From contig NZ_CP031093.1 in assembly GCF_004851605.1 (NCBI RefSeq), forward strand, positions 2,232,001-2,296,000: a DNA stretch of 64,000 bases, written 5' to 3'. Source of the DNA: Hydrocarboniclastica marina (lineage in GTDB: Bacteria > Pseudomonadota > Gammaproteobacteria > Pseudomonadales > Oleiphilaceae). Numbering within the stretch: position 1 is the stretch's first letter; each line of letters starts with the position of its first letter. The translations under genes were made by a program, and so were the position numbers. Positions 9,070-18,169 of this stretch are shown piece by piece. A model generated the notes under the pieces. That model saw nothing but the letters and a program-made list of their open reading frames with translations. It was not told the origin of the DNA and did not search any database.

Positions 9070-10055
9070 TACCCCGGCGGGAGGAAGTTCACCGGGTACT
9101 CGACTGTACGCGTCTCAACCGCTGCCCTACCGAAGTCAAAAAGCTGGACCCGGGCTGCAATACGCTCCTCAAGGGCTGCATCGTTCAGTTCGGACGACAC
9201 CACCTCGACCGCCGAAACCTGGCCACTGGGTTCGATTACCAGTTCCAGCAGCACTGTGCCTGACAAGGCGGGGTTCTGCCGCAACGCCCGGTTGTAAAGA
9301 GAGAACAGCGCCGTTTTGTTTCGATCAAACGTGGCCCGGATGTTGGCCATCGACCGCTCTGCCGGACCCTGCGGTCGGGGTTGAGACGACTCCGCGCTGG
9401 CCGGAGCCTTTTCGGGTGCCAGGTCCTGGGTCTGGCGTCGCGCCAGCTGCACAGATTCCCGTGGCGCTGCACCGGCCTCAACCCCGCCACTGGTCGCCGT
9501 CACATCTTGAGACCGCTCACGCTGCACCCCGGAGTCAGCCTTGCGATCAGCCTCAGCCGAAAGTTCCTGGACCTCCGCAGGCGCTGATCTCGATGCCATC
9601 GAGCGCATCTGGCTCAGCTGATCCTGCATCGCCATCAGCCCCGACCGGCTGGCGACGTCGCGGGCCTCTTCCGCAGTCTCGGGCTGTTGTGCCGGTTCTG
9701 GCTCTACCGCAACTTCGGGTTCAGGTTCCGGTGTGGGCTCAGGTTCCGGTTCTGGCTCGGGTTCTGGCTCGGGTTCTGGTTCAGGTTCTGGCTCGGGTTC
9801 CGGTTCAGGCTCTGGTTCCGGTTCGGGCTCCTGAATTTCTGCGACAGGTTCGGGTTCCTGCAGCAGCACGGCCATTTGGGGAGCTTCTTCTTCTGTCTTC
9901 TCGATTTCCGGCTCTGGCAGTTCAGTCAGGTGCACCAACGCCGCGACCGGCAGAAACAGCGCGACCAGTACAATCAGGATAACAGCGAAACGCAGCCGGT
10001 CTCCGGGTTCAGGCGTCCATGGCAAAGCCAGTGTCGGCCTCTGGCGATCAACCAC
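9069..10055 (-). CDS. TonB/AgmX-type energy transducer with Glu-Pro rod
   Basis: Layout: a cytoplasmic stretch of about 20 residues, one membrane helix ([20 protein letters not shown]), an acidic linker with 16 consecutive Glu-Pro pairs (bases 9735-9830), a low-complexity region and a C-terminal domain of about 90 residues. That domain ([20 protein letters not shown], then [13 protein letters not shown] and VSSELND, then [10 protein letters not shown]) is the type seen at the end of AgmX/PglI proteins and is related to TonB C-termini. It would carry energy from the ExbB/ExbD channel across the periplasm. The start is GTG 10055, 7 nt after GGAGGAG, and overlaps the upstream ExbD-like stop by 8 nt; an upstream frame to 10118 lacks such a site. 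It is the last solid gene of the operon. Confidence 0.85.
   Translation of the reverse strand: MVDRQRPTLALPWTPEPGDRLRFAVILIVLVALFLPVAALVHLTELPEPEIEKTEEEAPQMAVLLQEPEPVAEIQEPEPEPEPEPEPEPEPEPEPEPEPEPEPEPEPTPEPEPEVAVEPEPAQQPETAEEARDVASRSGLMAMQDQLSQMRSMASRSAPAEVQELSAEADRKADSGVQRERSQDVTATSGGVEAGAAPRESVQLARRQTQDLAPEKAPASAESSQPRPQGPAERSMANIRATFDRNKTALFSLYNRALRQNPALSGTVLLELVIEPSGQVSAVEVVSSELNDAALEERIAARVQLFDFGRAAVETRTVEYPVNFLPPG
9735..9830. repeat. Hexanucleotide repeat coding 16 Glu-Pro pairs
   Basis: A 96-bp tract of degenerate 6-bp units (GAR CCN on the minus strand) inside the TonB-like gene. Glu-Pro and Lys-Pro tracts in TonB proteins form stiff extended rods that span the periplasm. Such DNA can gain or lose units by slippage. 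Confidence 0.85.
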
Positions 10056-10551
10056 GCGGCGACTCCTCCGGCTTGTGCTCAACAGCCAGACGCACTTGAC
10101 GGAAGCCGGCGTTGACACTGGTGCGCATCACCGTCTTTAAGGTTGCGTATGGCAATGTCCGGTCGCCCATTATCGTAATAGGCAACCCTTCTGGCGGCAC
10201 GCTCTCTCCGGAGCGACGGCTGAACTGGACCTGAAGCTCTTTCGCAAGCTCTGGTATGGTTCGGCCGTCGGCAGAGGTGGCCCCGAGCGTGGCAACGGTG
10301 CGGCCCTGGATCAGGATGGCGTCACCGGCCAGTTCCAGCGTCAATACGTCAGTAAGGCGACGGTCTGCCGTCGATTGGGGAAGTTCAACCTGGGAAGACT
10401 GTTCAAGAACTTTGACATCCGAGGAGTTAACCATCAGGAAGAAGACCAGGATGGTGAAGATATCCATGAGCGAGACCAGATTCAGGCCTCCGGCCCGGTG
10501 CATCCGCCGATAGTGGCGCTGGAGCCTGCGAGCGCGGCGGGACTGCTTCAT
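10048..10551 (-). CDS. ExbD/TolR-like stator subunit, Asp present
   Basis: Protein of 167 residues with a basic N-terminus, one membrane helix ([19 protein letters not shown]) and a periplasmic domain. Asp30 lies at the position of the proton-carrying Asp of ExbD/TolR (Asp25 in E. coli ExbD). The start overlaps the end of the preceding ExbD-like gene by 4 nt, and the end overlaps the transducer start. It is expected to pair with the other ExbD-like protein inside an ExbB-type pentameric channel. The periplasmic part includes a [17 protein letters not shown] segment typical of the ExbD periplasmic fold. Confidence 0.88.
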   Translation of the reverse strand: MKQSRRARRLQRHYRRMHRAGGLNLVSLMDIFTILVFFLMVNSSDVKVLEQSSQVELPQSTADRRLTDVLTLELAGDAILIQGRTVATLGATSADGRTIPELAKELQVQFSRRSGESVPPEGLPITIMGDRTLPYATLKTVMRTSVNAGFRQVRLAVEHKPEESPRG

Positions 10552-11057
10552 TCGCCGCCCTCCTTGCTGGGCAGCGGTGGCGCATCGCCCAGAGCGATAT
10601 CCGGGAAAAGCTCTGCCTGGACTACGTCCGCTGCCACAACAGCCGGGTACGAACGGACCGCATCCATGGTCGAAACCAGCGTCTGATATTCCGTTTCCGG
10701 GCCGACCAGCAGCGTGACATTGCGCTTGTCTGGCACGCTGTATTTGATGCGCTTCAACACGTCAGTAAGGGCCTTGAAGTCCGGGCCAGTCGCCGTGCCG
10801 TTGATCTGTTCCACGAGACCTTCGCGACTGCTCTCTACCTGGAAATCATTGCCGCTGAGAATGACCCGGAGTTCAAGCGACTCGTCATCGCGCGCATCTG
10901 CGCTGGCCGTCTGCTCGGCAAAATTAAGACCGATTGCACGGGTTTGGGTAAATACCATGCTCAGCAACAACACCGGTACCAGAACAATCATCAGATTAAG
11001 AAAAGCCGTGATGTCCAGTTCCGGTGTCGTCTGTTTGCGGCGGTGTTTACGTCTCAT
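10548..11057 (-). CDS. ExbD/TolR-like stator subunit with Asp-to-Asn change
   Basis: Protein of 169 residues with the ExbD layout: basic N-terminus, one helix (LDITAFLNLMIVLVPVLLL) and a periplasmic domain with a VTLLVGPETEYQTLVSTMDA segment. Aligned with E. coli ExbD (NVTPFIDVMLVLL), the essential Asp is replaced by Asn21, and the conserved Thr-Pro by Thr-Ala. It therefore probably cannot carry the proton itself. Together with the intact partner encoded next, the stator would have one active Asp per pair. It overlaps that partner by 4 nt and follows the ExbB-like gene after 128 bp. Confidence 0.87.
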   Translation of the reverse strand: MRRKHRRKQTTPELDITAFLNLMIVLVPVLLLSMVFTQTRAIGLNFAEQTASADARDDESLELRVILSGNDFQVESSREGLVEQINGTATGPDFKALTDVLKRIKYSVPDKRNVTLLVGPETEYQTLVSTMDAVRSYPAVVAADVVQAELFPDIALGDAPPLPSKEGGE

Positions 11058-11185
11058 AGAATCTGGCGTTTCCGCGTAACGTGAAAGTGTCCTGTTGCCG
11101 ATTTGCGCGGACGCTCATGCCCTGCAAAGAATCAGCTCAGCCATCGTCCTTGGGAGGGCGGTAAAAGCGCCTCGCCCTGGCGTCC

Positions 11186-11830
11186 TTATTCAGTACGGGC
11201 GGCTGGTTGCTCAGCAACGATATTGAGGAACTTGACCCCGGCCATTTCGAAACTGTCTACGATTTCGTTGGTCCGGGTTTGCAGCCAGGCGTGAAAAAGC
11301 AGTAGGGGGATGGCAGACATCAAGCCGAAGGCCGTGGTATTCATGGCCACGGATATACTCTGGGACAGGAGTGATGCTTTTTCCGCGGGGTCGGCATTGG
11401 CAACCGCGGTAAACGCTGCAATAAGACCAATAATGGTCCCAAGCAGCCCCAGCAGCGTGGAGACGTTAGCGAGGGTCGCGAGGTACTGGGTACGTTTTTC
11501 AAGGCGCGGCAGCACCTCCATCAGCCCCTCTTCGAGCGCATACTCTATATCTTCACGGCTGTGATTGTTCAGCAGTCGGCCCAGACCGGCGCTGATCATG
11601 GTGCCGATGGCGGCTGCACTATGGTTCGCCGCCTTCAGAGCACCGCGGTAATCGCCTTTTTGCATCAGCGGAAGAATACCCTGGTCAAAAGCACGACGGT
11701 TCCGGTTGCGCACCCGCGCCAGGTAGACGAAACGCTCGATGGATATAGCCAGGCCCAGCAGCAGCACCAGCGCTATCGGGTACATAAACGGGCCGCCCTG
11801 TTGAAAAAACCGCACAATCGTATCCAACAT
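11186..11830 (-). CDS. ExbB/TolQ/MotA-family proton channel (AglR-like)
   Basis: Protein of 214 residues with three membrane segments: near residues 15-35 (FMYPIALVLLLGLAISIERF), 115-140 (LATLANVSTLLGLLGTIIGLI) and 155-180 (ISVAMNTTAFGLMSAIPLLLF). The LGLLGTIIGLIAAF and MNTTAFGLMSAIPLLLFH motifs are diagnostic for the family. It would form the pentameric inner-membrane channel around the two ExbD-like subunits. The arrangement with two ExbD-like genes and an AgmX-type transducer resembles the AglRQS motor of Myxococcus more than the iron-uptake ExbBD-TonB set. No TonB-dependent receptor gene lies nearby. Confidence 0.9.
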   Translation of the reverse strand: MLDTIVRFFQQGGPFMYPIALVLLLGLAISIERFVYLARVRNRNRRAFDQGILPLMQKGDYRGALKAANHSAAAIGTMISAGLGRLLNNHSREDIEYALEEGLMEVLPRLEKRTQYLATLANVSTLLGLLGTIIGLIAAFTAVANADPAEKASLLSQSISVAMNTTAFGLMSAIPLLLFHAWLQTRTNEIVDSFEMAGVKFLNIVAEQPAARTE

Positions 11831-11995
11831 CTACCGCTCTCCGTTCATGTCTCTGGTTATGGGTTGGCAAGACGCCGATGCCCTTGCAGGCATTTTTGCC
11901 AATCTCAGTCGCGATCACGCCCTTAAGGCCCGGCCCGTCGCATCTGTTGCGGTTGAAAATACTGCCTGTGTTTGATCGATCCGGCAAGCGAAGGC

Positions 11996-12319
11996 TTACG
12001 GACCGCTTCGATCAACGTTCAGTATGTCCAGGGTCTGGCGGTAATGGCGATGCACGCGGAAGGTTTCTACCTCTATCGGGGTCAGTACATCCCCGATCTC
12101 GGGAATACCGATGTCGTCGCGCTTGCGGGCGGGAATAGACGGCGCCTGCCACGGCACAATGTGCAGAACTCTCGGTTCCTCCTCAGTGGCGTGCACCGAG
12201 ATACCATCCACGTCAGTGAGCGCTCTGTCTTCCCCTGAAGAGTCGTCCTGGGCAACTACCGCGAAGCTCAGAGCAATCAGGAAAATACCGGTCGCACGGA
12301 TGAAGAATAAGGCGCTCAC
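11996..12319 (-). CDS. Small exported protein of the envelope-machine operon
   Basis: A 107-residue protein with a clear signal peptide (MSALFFIRATGIFLIALSFAVVAQ, cleavage near residue 23). It is followed by an acidic mature part of about 84 residues without Cys. The C-terminal half (DVLTPIEVETFRVHRHYRQT) looks like a short structured segment. I do not recognise a family. It overlaps the upstream TPR lipoprotein gene by 4 nt, so the two are probably translationally coupled, and the ExbB-like gene follows 165 bp downstream. A periplasmic accessory role is inferred from position only. Confidence 0.6.
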   Translation of the reverse strand: MSALFFIRATGIFLIALSFAVVAQDDSSGEDRALTDVDGISVHATEEEPRVLHIVPWQAPSIPARKRDDIGIPEIGDVLTPIEVETFRVHRHYRQTLDILNVDRSGP

Positions 12320-12975
12320 TCCACCCTCCTTTCGAGGTCAACAATCCAGCCCTCTACCTGGGCATCCGGCTCGTCCAGCAAACTCTGATATTGCTTATAG
12401 TGTTCAAGTGCCTTGGCCAGGTCCTGCACATATAGCTCATAGATAACCGCCAGGTTGTAGTGCAGGGACGGCTCTTCGGGGTACCTTTGCACAGCCCGCA
12501 CCAACACCTTCCGCGCGTCAGCAAATTCGCCCGTTTCGGCCAGCATCAGCCCCAGATTATTACTGGCAACCCGGTGGCCGGGCGCCACTTTGAGTGCTTC
12601 TTCGAGCAGCGTCCGGGACGCCTCCCGACGGCCCTGCTCCCGAGCGACAATGGCTGCGTTCGTCATGACGTCAGGATGGTCAGGACGAATGGCCAGAAGA
12701 CTGTCCAGTATCTGGCGGGCGCTCTCAAGATCTCCCTCTGCCCAGGCGCCGCGCGCCCGGCTGAGCTGTTGATCCTGTTCGGCAGTCAATGGCTCGATCC
12801 AGATCTCTACCTCATCGGCTGCAACGCCGCTCTCGATTTCGTCCACAGACAACTGGTCAGCCGGGATACCCGAATTGCTGGCACAGCCGGACACTGCCAG
12901 CGCCAGCAGGATCAGAGCGAGCAGGTTAGCATTCTTGATGGCGCGGCCTCTGCGGCAGATATCAGCTCTGCTCAT
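12316..12975 (-). CDS. TPR lipoprotein (GltE-like)
   Basis: A 219-residue protein. A hydrophobic signal ends in the lipobox AVSGC (Cys about residue 31), so it should be lipid-anchored, most likely in the outer membrane. The mature part carries at least three tetratricopeptide repeats (ASNNLGLMLAETGEFADAR, then SLHYNLAVIYELYVQDLAKA). It ends in a Val-Glu-Gly-Trp-Ile-Val-Asp-Leu-Glu motif like that in GltE-type TPR lipoproteins. It overlaps both neighbours by 4 nt. The role would be to hold the outer-membrane side of the machine together. A PilF-like pilotin is the alternative, but no type IV pilus genes are present here. Confidence 0.8.
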   Translation of the reverse strand: MSRADICRRGRAIKNANLLALILLALAVSGCASNSGIPADQLSVDEIESGVAADEVEIWIEPLTAEQDQQLSRARGAWAEGDLESARQILDSLLAIRPDHPDVMTNAAIVAREQGRREASRTLLEEALKVAPGHRVASNNLGLMLAETGEFADARKVLVRAVQRYPEEPSLHYNLAVIYELYVQDLAKALEHYKQYQSLLDEPDAQVEGWIVDLERRVE

Positions 12976-15887
12976 GGCGAAACCTCTGTGGAGCTCCAGT
13001 CAAGCCATTGTAACTCACGGTCGTACCGCGCGGGGTAGATCTCGGCGAGGGCATCAAGGCTTCGATCGATCCAGGGGTTCCAGCGGCGCTCGGCGACGAG
13101 CGCATGGTTACGCTCGTGGATCGCGATAGCCTCTTCTTCAAATGGATAGGCTTGCTCTTCGAGCAGCAGGGTGTATTGCTGCTGCTGCAGTTCCGTCAAC
13201 TGCCCTGGCGGCTCGGACGCCATCAGGTCGCGGGCGAGCGTCCGGTAGAGTTCGGCAATTGCGAACGTGCCCTCGCTAACCGCGGCCTCGACGCCAAAGC
13301 TCTGCGCTCGTTCATAGCTGCGGATCGCCTGCTCAAGCGCTGACTGCTTGCGTGCCAGCGCCTGCTGCAGTGGGGCAGTAAGGGCGATGCTGCGAAAGCG
13401 TTCAGCCGCGTCGCGGGCCAGTACCAGAGCGCTTTCTGCAGCCAGGAACCGCGACCGGTCACTACGCTCGCTCTCGTCGCTGGCTTCTTCGCGCGACACG
13501 ATGGCTGCGTAGCGGCTCAATGGGGAATCGCCCTGCTCTCGTGCGTGTTCAGCCAGGCGCCAGCGTAATTCCTGCTGGTAGACATGGGTCCCGAAGGCGG
13601 CGGTACCTTCGCTCAGGTAGCGCCGGTATACCTGACGCGCGTCCGCCATGCGCCCTGCACTCTCGTACCATTGAGCTGCCGCAAGCCGCCCTTCCCAGGC
13701 ATCAGCTGGGGCCATACCCCGTCGCTCGATCTGCGCCAGCAGGGTATCGGCGGCCTCACCCAGCTGGCCGGAGGATTCGTAGGCGAATATCAGTTTGTCG
13801 TCCGCAGGCTCGGCGAGCTCAGACGCTGGATACCGCTTCCTGAAGTCTTTCAGCGCCGCGATAGCGTCGTCCCAGCGCCGGTTGCTCAGGTAGGCATTGG
13901 CGGCGTCGTACCGCGCTTTCATTGCCACCTCGCTGCTCCCGGTCATTTCTGCAACACGGGTGAAGTTACCCACCGCTTTTTCCGGCTGACCTGCGGCGGC
14001 AGCCACCTCAGCCTGGCGGTAGAGGGTGCTGGCCAGTTTTTCCGTGGTTTGTCGGGACAGTGCGGAGCCTGACGGAATCAGCGCCAGGGCCTCGGTATAA
14101 TATTGTTCGGCGGCATCATACTGGAGACTGTTAAAGGCTACGTTGGCGACGATCAGCATGGCCGCGCGCCGCTCCTCGTCTGTTGCCGTCTCATCCCGCG
14201 TCAACGGCATCGCCAACAGTTCAGCCTGCTGCTCAAAACCGTGTTCGAACAGCAGATTTGCTGTATGCGCCCGCACAGCGCTGGCCCGGGGGTCGTCCAC
14301 ATGAACACGGGCGAAACGCTCAGACGCATCTACCAGCACTTGTAGCGCTGCGGCTTCATCCTCTGCCTCAACCAGCTGGCCGCGGCGGATCAAAACTGAC
14401 GCGTACGCTGCATCGGCGGCCTGTTCGTAATTACCTTCCCGGTAGCCCGCAATCTCATAGAGCGGCAATGCGTTATCCGGTTCTCCGGCACGCACCCAAG
14501 CATCCGCCGCGAGCACCAACTGTTCGCCGCGCTGCCCATTCTCAAGCAGTCGGGTCCAATGCTCCAGATAGCGCGCGGCTTCGCGGTAGAATTCCTGGGT
14601 AACGGCACCGATGGATTCACCTGCCAACTCGACGTTGCCGCTACCATCCAGCGGCCGGGTGCCGCCGGAGGCTTGCTGGCCCTGGCGATAATAGTAACGT
14701 CCAACCTCATCAAGATAGCTGCGCACCGCTTCCTGGTGTTTGGGTTCCAGGCTCTTGTAGCGGTCCTGATCGCCAAACCGTTCAATATAGGCAATACGGG
14801 CGTCCCGGGCTTCCTCTACAAAACCACCACTGACATAGGCTTCAACGGCCTGCTGCGCCAGTGCCGGGGCCGCAGGATGGTCGGGATTATTGGTGACGAA
14901 CGCCTGGCTGACAGCGACGCTGTCTGCATAGCGTTCGTTGGCCTGGTAGAAGTCAGCCAGACGGTCATACAGCAGGTATTCGTACGGGGGCTTGGCCCTG
15001 TCAGCCAGCAAGCGCTCAAAGACCTTCGCGCCGCCCTCGTACGCGGCAATAATGCTCAGGATGCGAAAGGTGTCATCGACGACGTTGGCCTCAACCTTGC
15101 CGAGCTCCTCAAGCCCCCCGGACCGTTCCACGTAGCGGTCCAGCACCGAGATGAAGTGTTCCGAGGCAGCACCCGGGCGATCCCGCTTGAACTCACTCCA
15201 GCCAAGCATATACTCGGCCTTGTCGGAGAATCGCCCTTCTGAATCACGGGCGAGTACATCCTTATACGCGTCCTGCGCTGCCTCATAGTTTCCTTGGCTG
15301 AAGTTGTGCTCAGCGATCCTGAAACGGGCCTCGAGCGCGTATTCAGAATCGGGGTACAGACCCAGCAATTGCTCCAGCCGCTTGATCGAGCTTTCCTCGT
15401 CGCCAATAAATGCATAAGCCTTGGCATTCTGGTAGAGCAGCTCATCGATGCGCCCGTAATATACGCCTGAGCCGACGATCAGTTCGTAGCTATTAACGGC
15501 CTCGCGGTACAACTCAACTTCCTGCTCGGCGGTGATGTCAATCTCGTTGCCGGCCAAGGACTGGAGATTGCTGAGGCGATGGAGCGCATCGATCTTCACA
15601 GCCGGGTCTTCCGCTTCCTCAAGCAGTTTCCGGTAACGGCGGGCCACCTCGCGAACCGAGATCGCAGGCAAGGCGGAGCGGTCGATGTTGATAAATACCG
15701 GCTGCGCCTCGCCGATAGTTTCTCCGTCGACTCCAAGCCGAACTTCAAAGCCCGAAGCCTGCTGGGCAGCAAGACCCCCTGCCGGCAGCGAAAAGAGCAG
15801 GTAGAAAAACGCACTGCTGATGATATGGCGGATCTTCGCCGGCGCTTTTCGCTGGGTGCCCGGTATCAACGATCTGGCCAGCCTCAT
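12972..15887 (-). CDS. Large periplasmic TPR protein (GltD/AgnA-like)
   Basis: A 971-residue protein with a long N-terminus and a signal-like hydrophobic segment (about residues 23-42, cleavage near Ala-Ala-Gln). Almost the whole mature chain is made of tetratricopeptide-like helical pairs, for example ALEARFRIAEHNFSQGNYEA, LLYDRLADFYQANERYADS and AEQYYTEALALI. It overlaps the upstream gene (ATGA) and the downstream lipoprotein gene by 4 nt each. Large all-TPR exported proteins next to ExbB/ExbD/AgmX-type genes are a feature of Agl/Glt-like machines, where they act as periplasmic scaffolds. No enzymatic motif is visible. Confidence 0.8.
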   Translation of the reverse strand: MRLARSLIPGTQRKAPAKIRHIISSAFFYLLFSLPAGGLAAQQASGFEVRLGVDGETIGEAQPVFINIDRSALPAISVREVARRYRKLLEEAEDPAVKIDALHRLSNLQSLAGNEIDITAEQEVELYREAVNSYELIVGSGVYYGRIDELLYQNAKAYAFIGDEESSIKRLEQLLGLYPDSEYALEARFRIAEHNFSQGNYEAAQDAYKDVLARDSEGRFSDKAEYMLGWSEFKRDRPGAASEHFISVLDRYVERSGGLEELGKVEANVVDDTFRILSIIAAYEGGAKVFERLLADRAKPPYEYLLYDRLADFYQANERYADSVAVSQAFVTNNPDHPAAPALAQQAVEAYVSGGFVEEARDARIAYIERFGDQDRYKSLEPKHQEAVRSYLDEVGRYYYRQGQQASGGTRPLDGSGNVELAGESIGAVTQEFYREAARYLEHWTRLLENGQRGEQLVLAADAWVRAGEPDNALPLYEIAGYREGNYEQAADAAYASVLIRRGQLVEAEDEAAALQVLVDASERFARVHVDDPRASAVRAHTANLLFEHGFEQQAELLAMPLTRDETATDEERRAAMLIVANVAFNSLQYDAAEQYYTEALALIPSGSALSRQTTEKLASTLYRQAEVAAAAGQPEKAVGNFTRVAEMTGSSEVAMKARYDAANAYLSNRRWDDAIAALKDFRKRYPASELAEPADDKLIFAYESSGQLGEAADTLLAQIERRGMAPADAWEGRLAAAQWYESAGRMADARQVYRRYLSEGTAAFGTHVYQQELRWRLAEHAREQGDSPLSRYAAIVSREEASDESERSDRSRFLAAESALVLARDAAERFRSIALTAPLQQALARKQSALEQAIRSYERAQSFGVEAAVSEGTFAIAELYRTLARDLMASEPPGQLTELQQQQYTLLLEEQAYPFEEEAIAIHERNHALVAERRWNPWIDRSLDALAEIYPARYDRELQWLDWSSTEVSP

Positions 15888-17632
15888 TGTGACGACTCCC
15901 TGGCCCGGTCTGACCTGAGCCGCGAAACGGCCATGTACTCGTATAGCCTTGCGATCTCCTGTTCGCTGCGGTCCGCCAGATGTTCGAGCGTCGTTACCTG
16001 TTCAGCGATAAAGCCCAGAATAAGATCATCCAGTACCGCTTCGCTGCGGGTTCTCAGCGCGGCTATCCGCTGCAGCTGGCTATCAAGCGAACGCCGGGCG
16101 ACTTCAACCTGATCGAGGGTCGAACTGAGGCGGGACGGCACTGAGCCAGCTTTTTCGGCCAGCGCTTCTACCCTTGCCCGGCTTTCTTGCAGTTGACGTT
16201 CAACTTCGGTGGTCCCGGGCCTCGCCTTTGACTGCTTAAGCGCAGCGAGCCGTTCAGCAAGTGACTCAACCTCTGCTGTCACCCGCCTGATACCGCCCTG
16301 AGCCGAAAATGACTCTGCTGCGTCAACCCGGGCCGCAACAGATGAGCGCAGCACATCGAACTCTGCCTGTTTCTGGCGGAGACGCCGGTCCATCCGCTCC
16401 AACTCGGCCAGGCGCTGGACCGCCCGCTGTGCCTCGGCATCCTCCAGAAAGCGCACCAGCCAGGCCAGGCGCGGCGCGGTAACCGTTTGGCTGTCGGCCA
16501 GGAACCACTCGACATCTTCTGTGCCGGCGGCGTTGAGAAGCGCCTGATGGCTGCCGTCTTTCTGTACTTGTGCCTTTATTTCCTGCAGCACCGCCTGTTC
16601 TTTTTCGAACACGGCGTTGGCGGTGAGAAACGCGTCCGCTGCCTGGCTGCTGGAACCCGCTTCGTCGTACGCCTGCCCCATGGCGATATAGGCTTCGGCA
16701 GCTCCGGCGAACGCCAGTGGAAACTTCCTGGCCCGATGCCATGACTGAAGCGCGCCCCGCACATTCTGCTGTTTAAGCTCAGCCAGGCCGTGCAAGTAGA
16801 GTGCAAGTGGGGCCTGATAGCTATCCAGGCGCACTCGACTGAGGAAGTTGATAGCCTTGCGATAGTCTTCAGCGCGCAAAGCCAGCAGGCCGCCGCCAAG
16901 GTTTGCCCGATCAACAAGGTCCAGGCTGGCGGCGGAGTTTTCTTTACCTGCCGTAGAGGTCGCCACCCGCAGCGCCACGAGCGGCCGTGAGCTTGAAGTA
17001 TCGGCTCGCGCGTAGTCCGCAGCCAGATTGAAATAGCCCAGGCCTGTCCAGGTATTGTTCCCCATGTCTTTCAGGGTCGCAGCAGCGGCTGCCAGATCGC
17101 TCTCTTTGCGAAGGAGTTCGGCCTGATGAAACAACGCTTCCTGACGATTTTCACCCTGGAGCCGGGGCAGGAACCGGTCAAGCCACCGCCGCGCCTGCTC
17201 CAGGTCATCGGTCCGCAACGCCAGCCGGATTAGCTCCAGGCCCGCTGCGGCTGAAATCTCTGTGCCGCTATCGGCGAGCGACTCCAACTCATTCCGCGCC
17301 CGGCGGTAGAGCCCCATATCGATCAGCGCCTGAGCCTGTAGCAGTTTCTGCTGGCGAGACTCAGGCTGGGGATTGAGTGCAAAGGCTGCGAACGGGTCAC
17401 CGGTGAGGAGATGAAAACGCGCCTGCCCGGACCGTAGCTCGTCGGGCAGTTCATCGGCGGCGGTCGCTGAGTCACCGTTTATGTCGCTCAAGGCGATTGG
17501 CGGACAGGCAAAGGCGAGCAGGACTGAAACCAGTCCTGCGGCCCACAACCGACCCAGTGCCCGGCTACACTTCAACGATTGCCTGGGGGACAGAAGCGCT
17601 CCGTTATCCTGCACAGCGAAGTAAGAGAACAT
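15884..17632 (-). CDS. Exported TPR and coiled-coil protein of the envelope operon
   Basis: A 582-residue protein. A hydrophobic segment at about residues 29-48 (LWAAGLVSVLLAFACPPIAL) acts as signal or anchor. Residues 60-380 form TPR-like helical repeats (ARFHLLTGDPFAAFAL, GLYRRARNELESLADSG, ALFHQAELLRKESDLAAAAA). Residues about 395-580 are charged and heptad-like, with many Arg, Glu and Gln, and should form a coiled coil. It starts 7 nt after the stop of the upstream 176-residue gene and overlaps the 971-residue TPR gene. I know no named family; a structural link across the periplasm is inferred. Confidence 0.7.
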   Translation of the reverse strand: MFSYFAVQDNGALLSPRQSLKCSRALGRLWAAGLVSVLLAFACPPIALSDINGDSATAADELPDELRSGQARFHLLTGDPFAAFALNPQPESRQQKLLQAQALIDMGLYRRARNELESLADSGTEISAAAGLELIRLALRTDDLEQARRWLDRFLPRLQGENRQEALFHQAELLRKESDLAAAAATLKDMGNNTWTGLGYFNLAADYARADTSSSRPLVALRVATSTAGKENSAASLDLVDRANLGGGLLALRAEDYRKAINFLSRVRLDSYQAPLALYLHGLAELKQQNVRGALQSWHRARKFPLAFAGAAEAYIAMGQAYDEAGSSSQAADAFLTANAVFEKEQAVLQEIKAQVQKDGSHQALLNAAGTEDVEWFLADSQTVTAPRLAWLVRFLEDAEAQRAVQRLAELERMDRRLRQKQAEFDVLRSSVAARVDAAESFSAQGGIRRVTAEVESLAERLAALKQSKARPGTTEVERQLQESRARVEALAEKAGSVPSRLSSTLDQVEVARRSLDSQLQRIAALRTRSEAVLDDLILGFIAEQVTTLEHLADRSEQEIARLYEYMAVSRLRSDRARESSQ

Positions 17633-17638
17633 AGCCCG

Positions 17639-18169
17639 CTACTGCCAGCGCTTTAGTGTGAATTCCGGATTAAAGGCAGGCGCCTGGGCACGCACCACAA
17701 GCTCTACGCGGCTGGCGTCCTCCTGCTTCGTAACGGAAAAATTCTGCTGGTTGCGGAAAAACTGCCCGTTCTTGCCACGGCCGTTAACCGTCGCGGTAAC
17801 CCTGTGGTTCCCCTGGGCCAGATTGCCCAGATAGAGCTTCTGGACGCCACCCTGGGCTAAAGCTTCGCGTTCCTGATCAGTGTAAACGTGAGAGGTTATG
17901 CGGCGGTCGTTGATACTGAGATCAACCGCATCGAGCTGAAACGCATCCCCGGCGTCGACGGAGAGAAAAACCGCAACCTGAGTGGCGGGAGGAAACAGAA
18001 TATCTTCCTCAAGCCGTGACAACTCGGCATTGAGCTCTGCAACATCCCCTTTGAGTTCAGCCAGATCGTCATTAAGGCTGTCGCTGCCCGTCGTCGAACT
18101 CTGAGCCAGCACCTGCACCGCACCCAAGCTGACGACCATCAGCACTACCCACCAGCTCGCCTTGCTCAT
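17639..18169 (-). CDS. Exported coiled-coil protein, first gene of the envelope operon
   Basis: A 176-residue protein starting at MSKASWWVVLMV. The signal peptide ends near VLAQS, followed by a short heptad region (LNDDLAELKGDVAELNAELSRLEEDI). A beta-rich domain follows with VAVFLSVDAGDAFQLDAVDL, a Lys-Leu-Tyr-Leu-Gly-Asn-Leu motif and GNHRVTATVNGRG. The last part looks like an Ig- or transthyretin-like fold that handles polymers or partner proteins, but I recognise no named family. AAGG lies 8-10 nt before the ATG at 18169; a GTG three codons upstream is less likely. The next gene begins 7 nt downstream. Confidence 0.7.
   Translation of the reverse strand: MSKASWWVVLMVVSLGAVQVLAQSSTTGSDSLNDDLAELKGDVAELNAELSRLEEDILFPPATQVAVFLSVDAGDAFQLDAVDLSINDRRITSHVYTDQEREALAQGGVQKLYLGNLAQGNHRVTATVNGRGKNGQFFRNQQNFSVTKQEDASRVELVVRAQAPAFNPEFTLKRWQ

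Noticed and set aside
9047-10115. Plus-strand frames of 311 and 142 codons
   Set aside because: They lie opposite the Glu-Pro tract of the transducer gene; the repeat removes stop codons on both strands. Composition is Pro/Arg or Phe/Arg rich and no ribosome site is present.
12460-13038. Long plus-strand frames within the envelope operon
   Set aside because: Shadows of GC-rich minus-strand genes that have signal peptides, TPR repeats and 4-nt overlaps.
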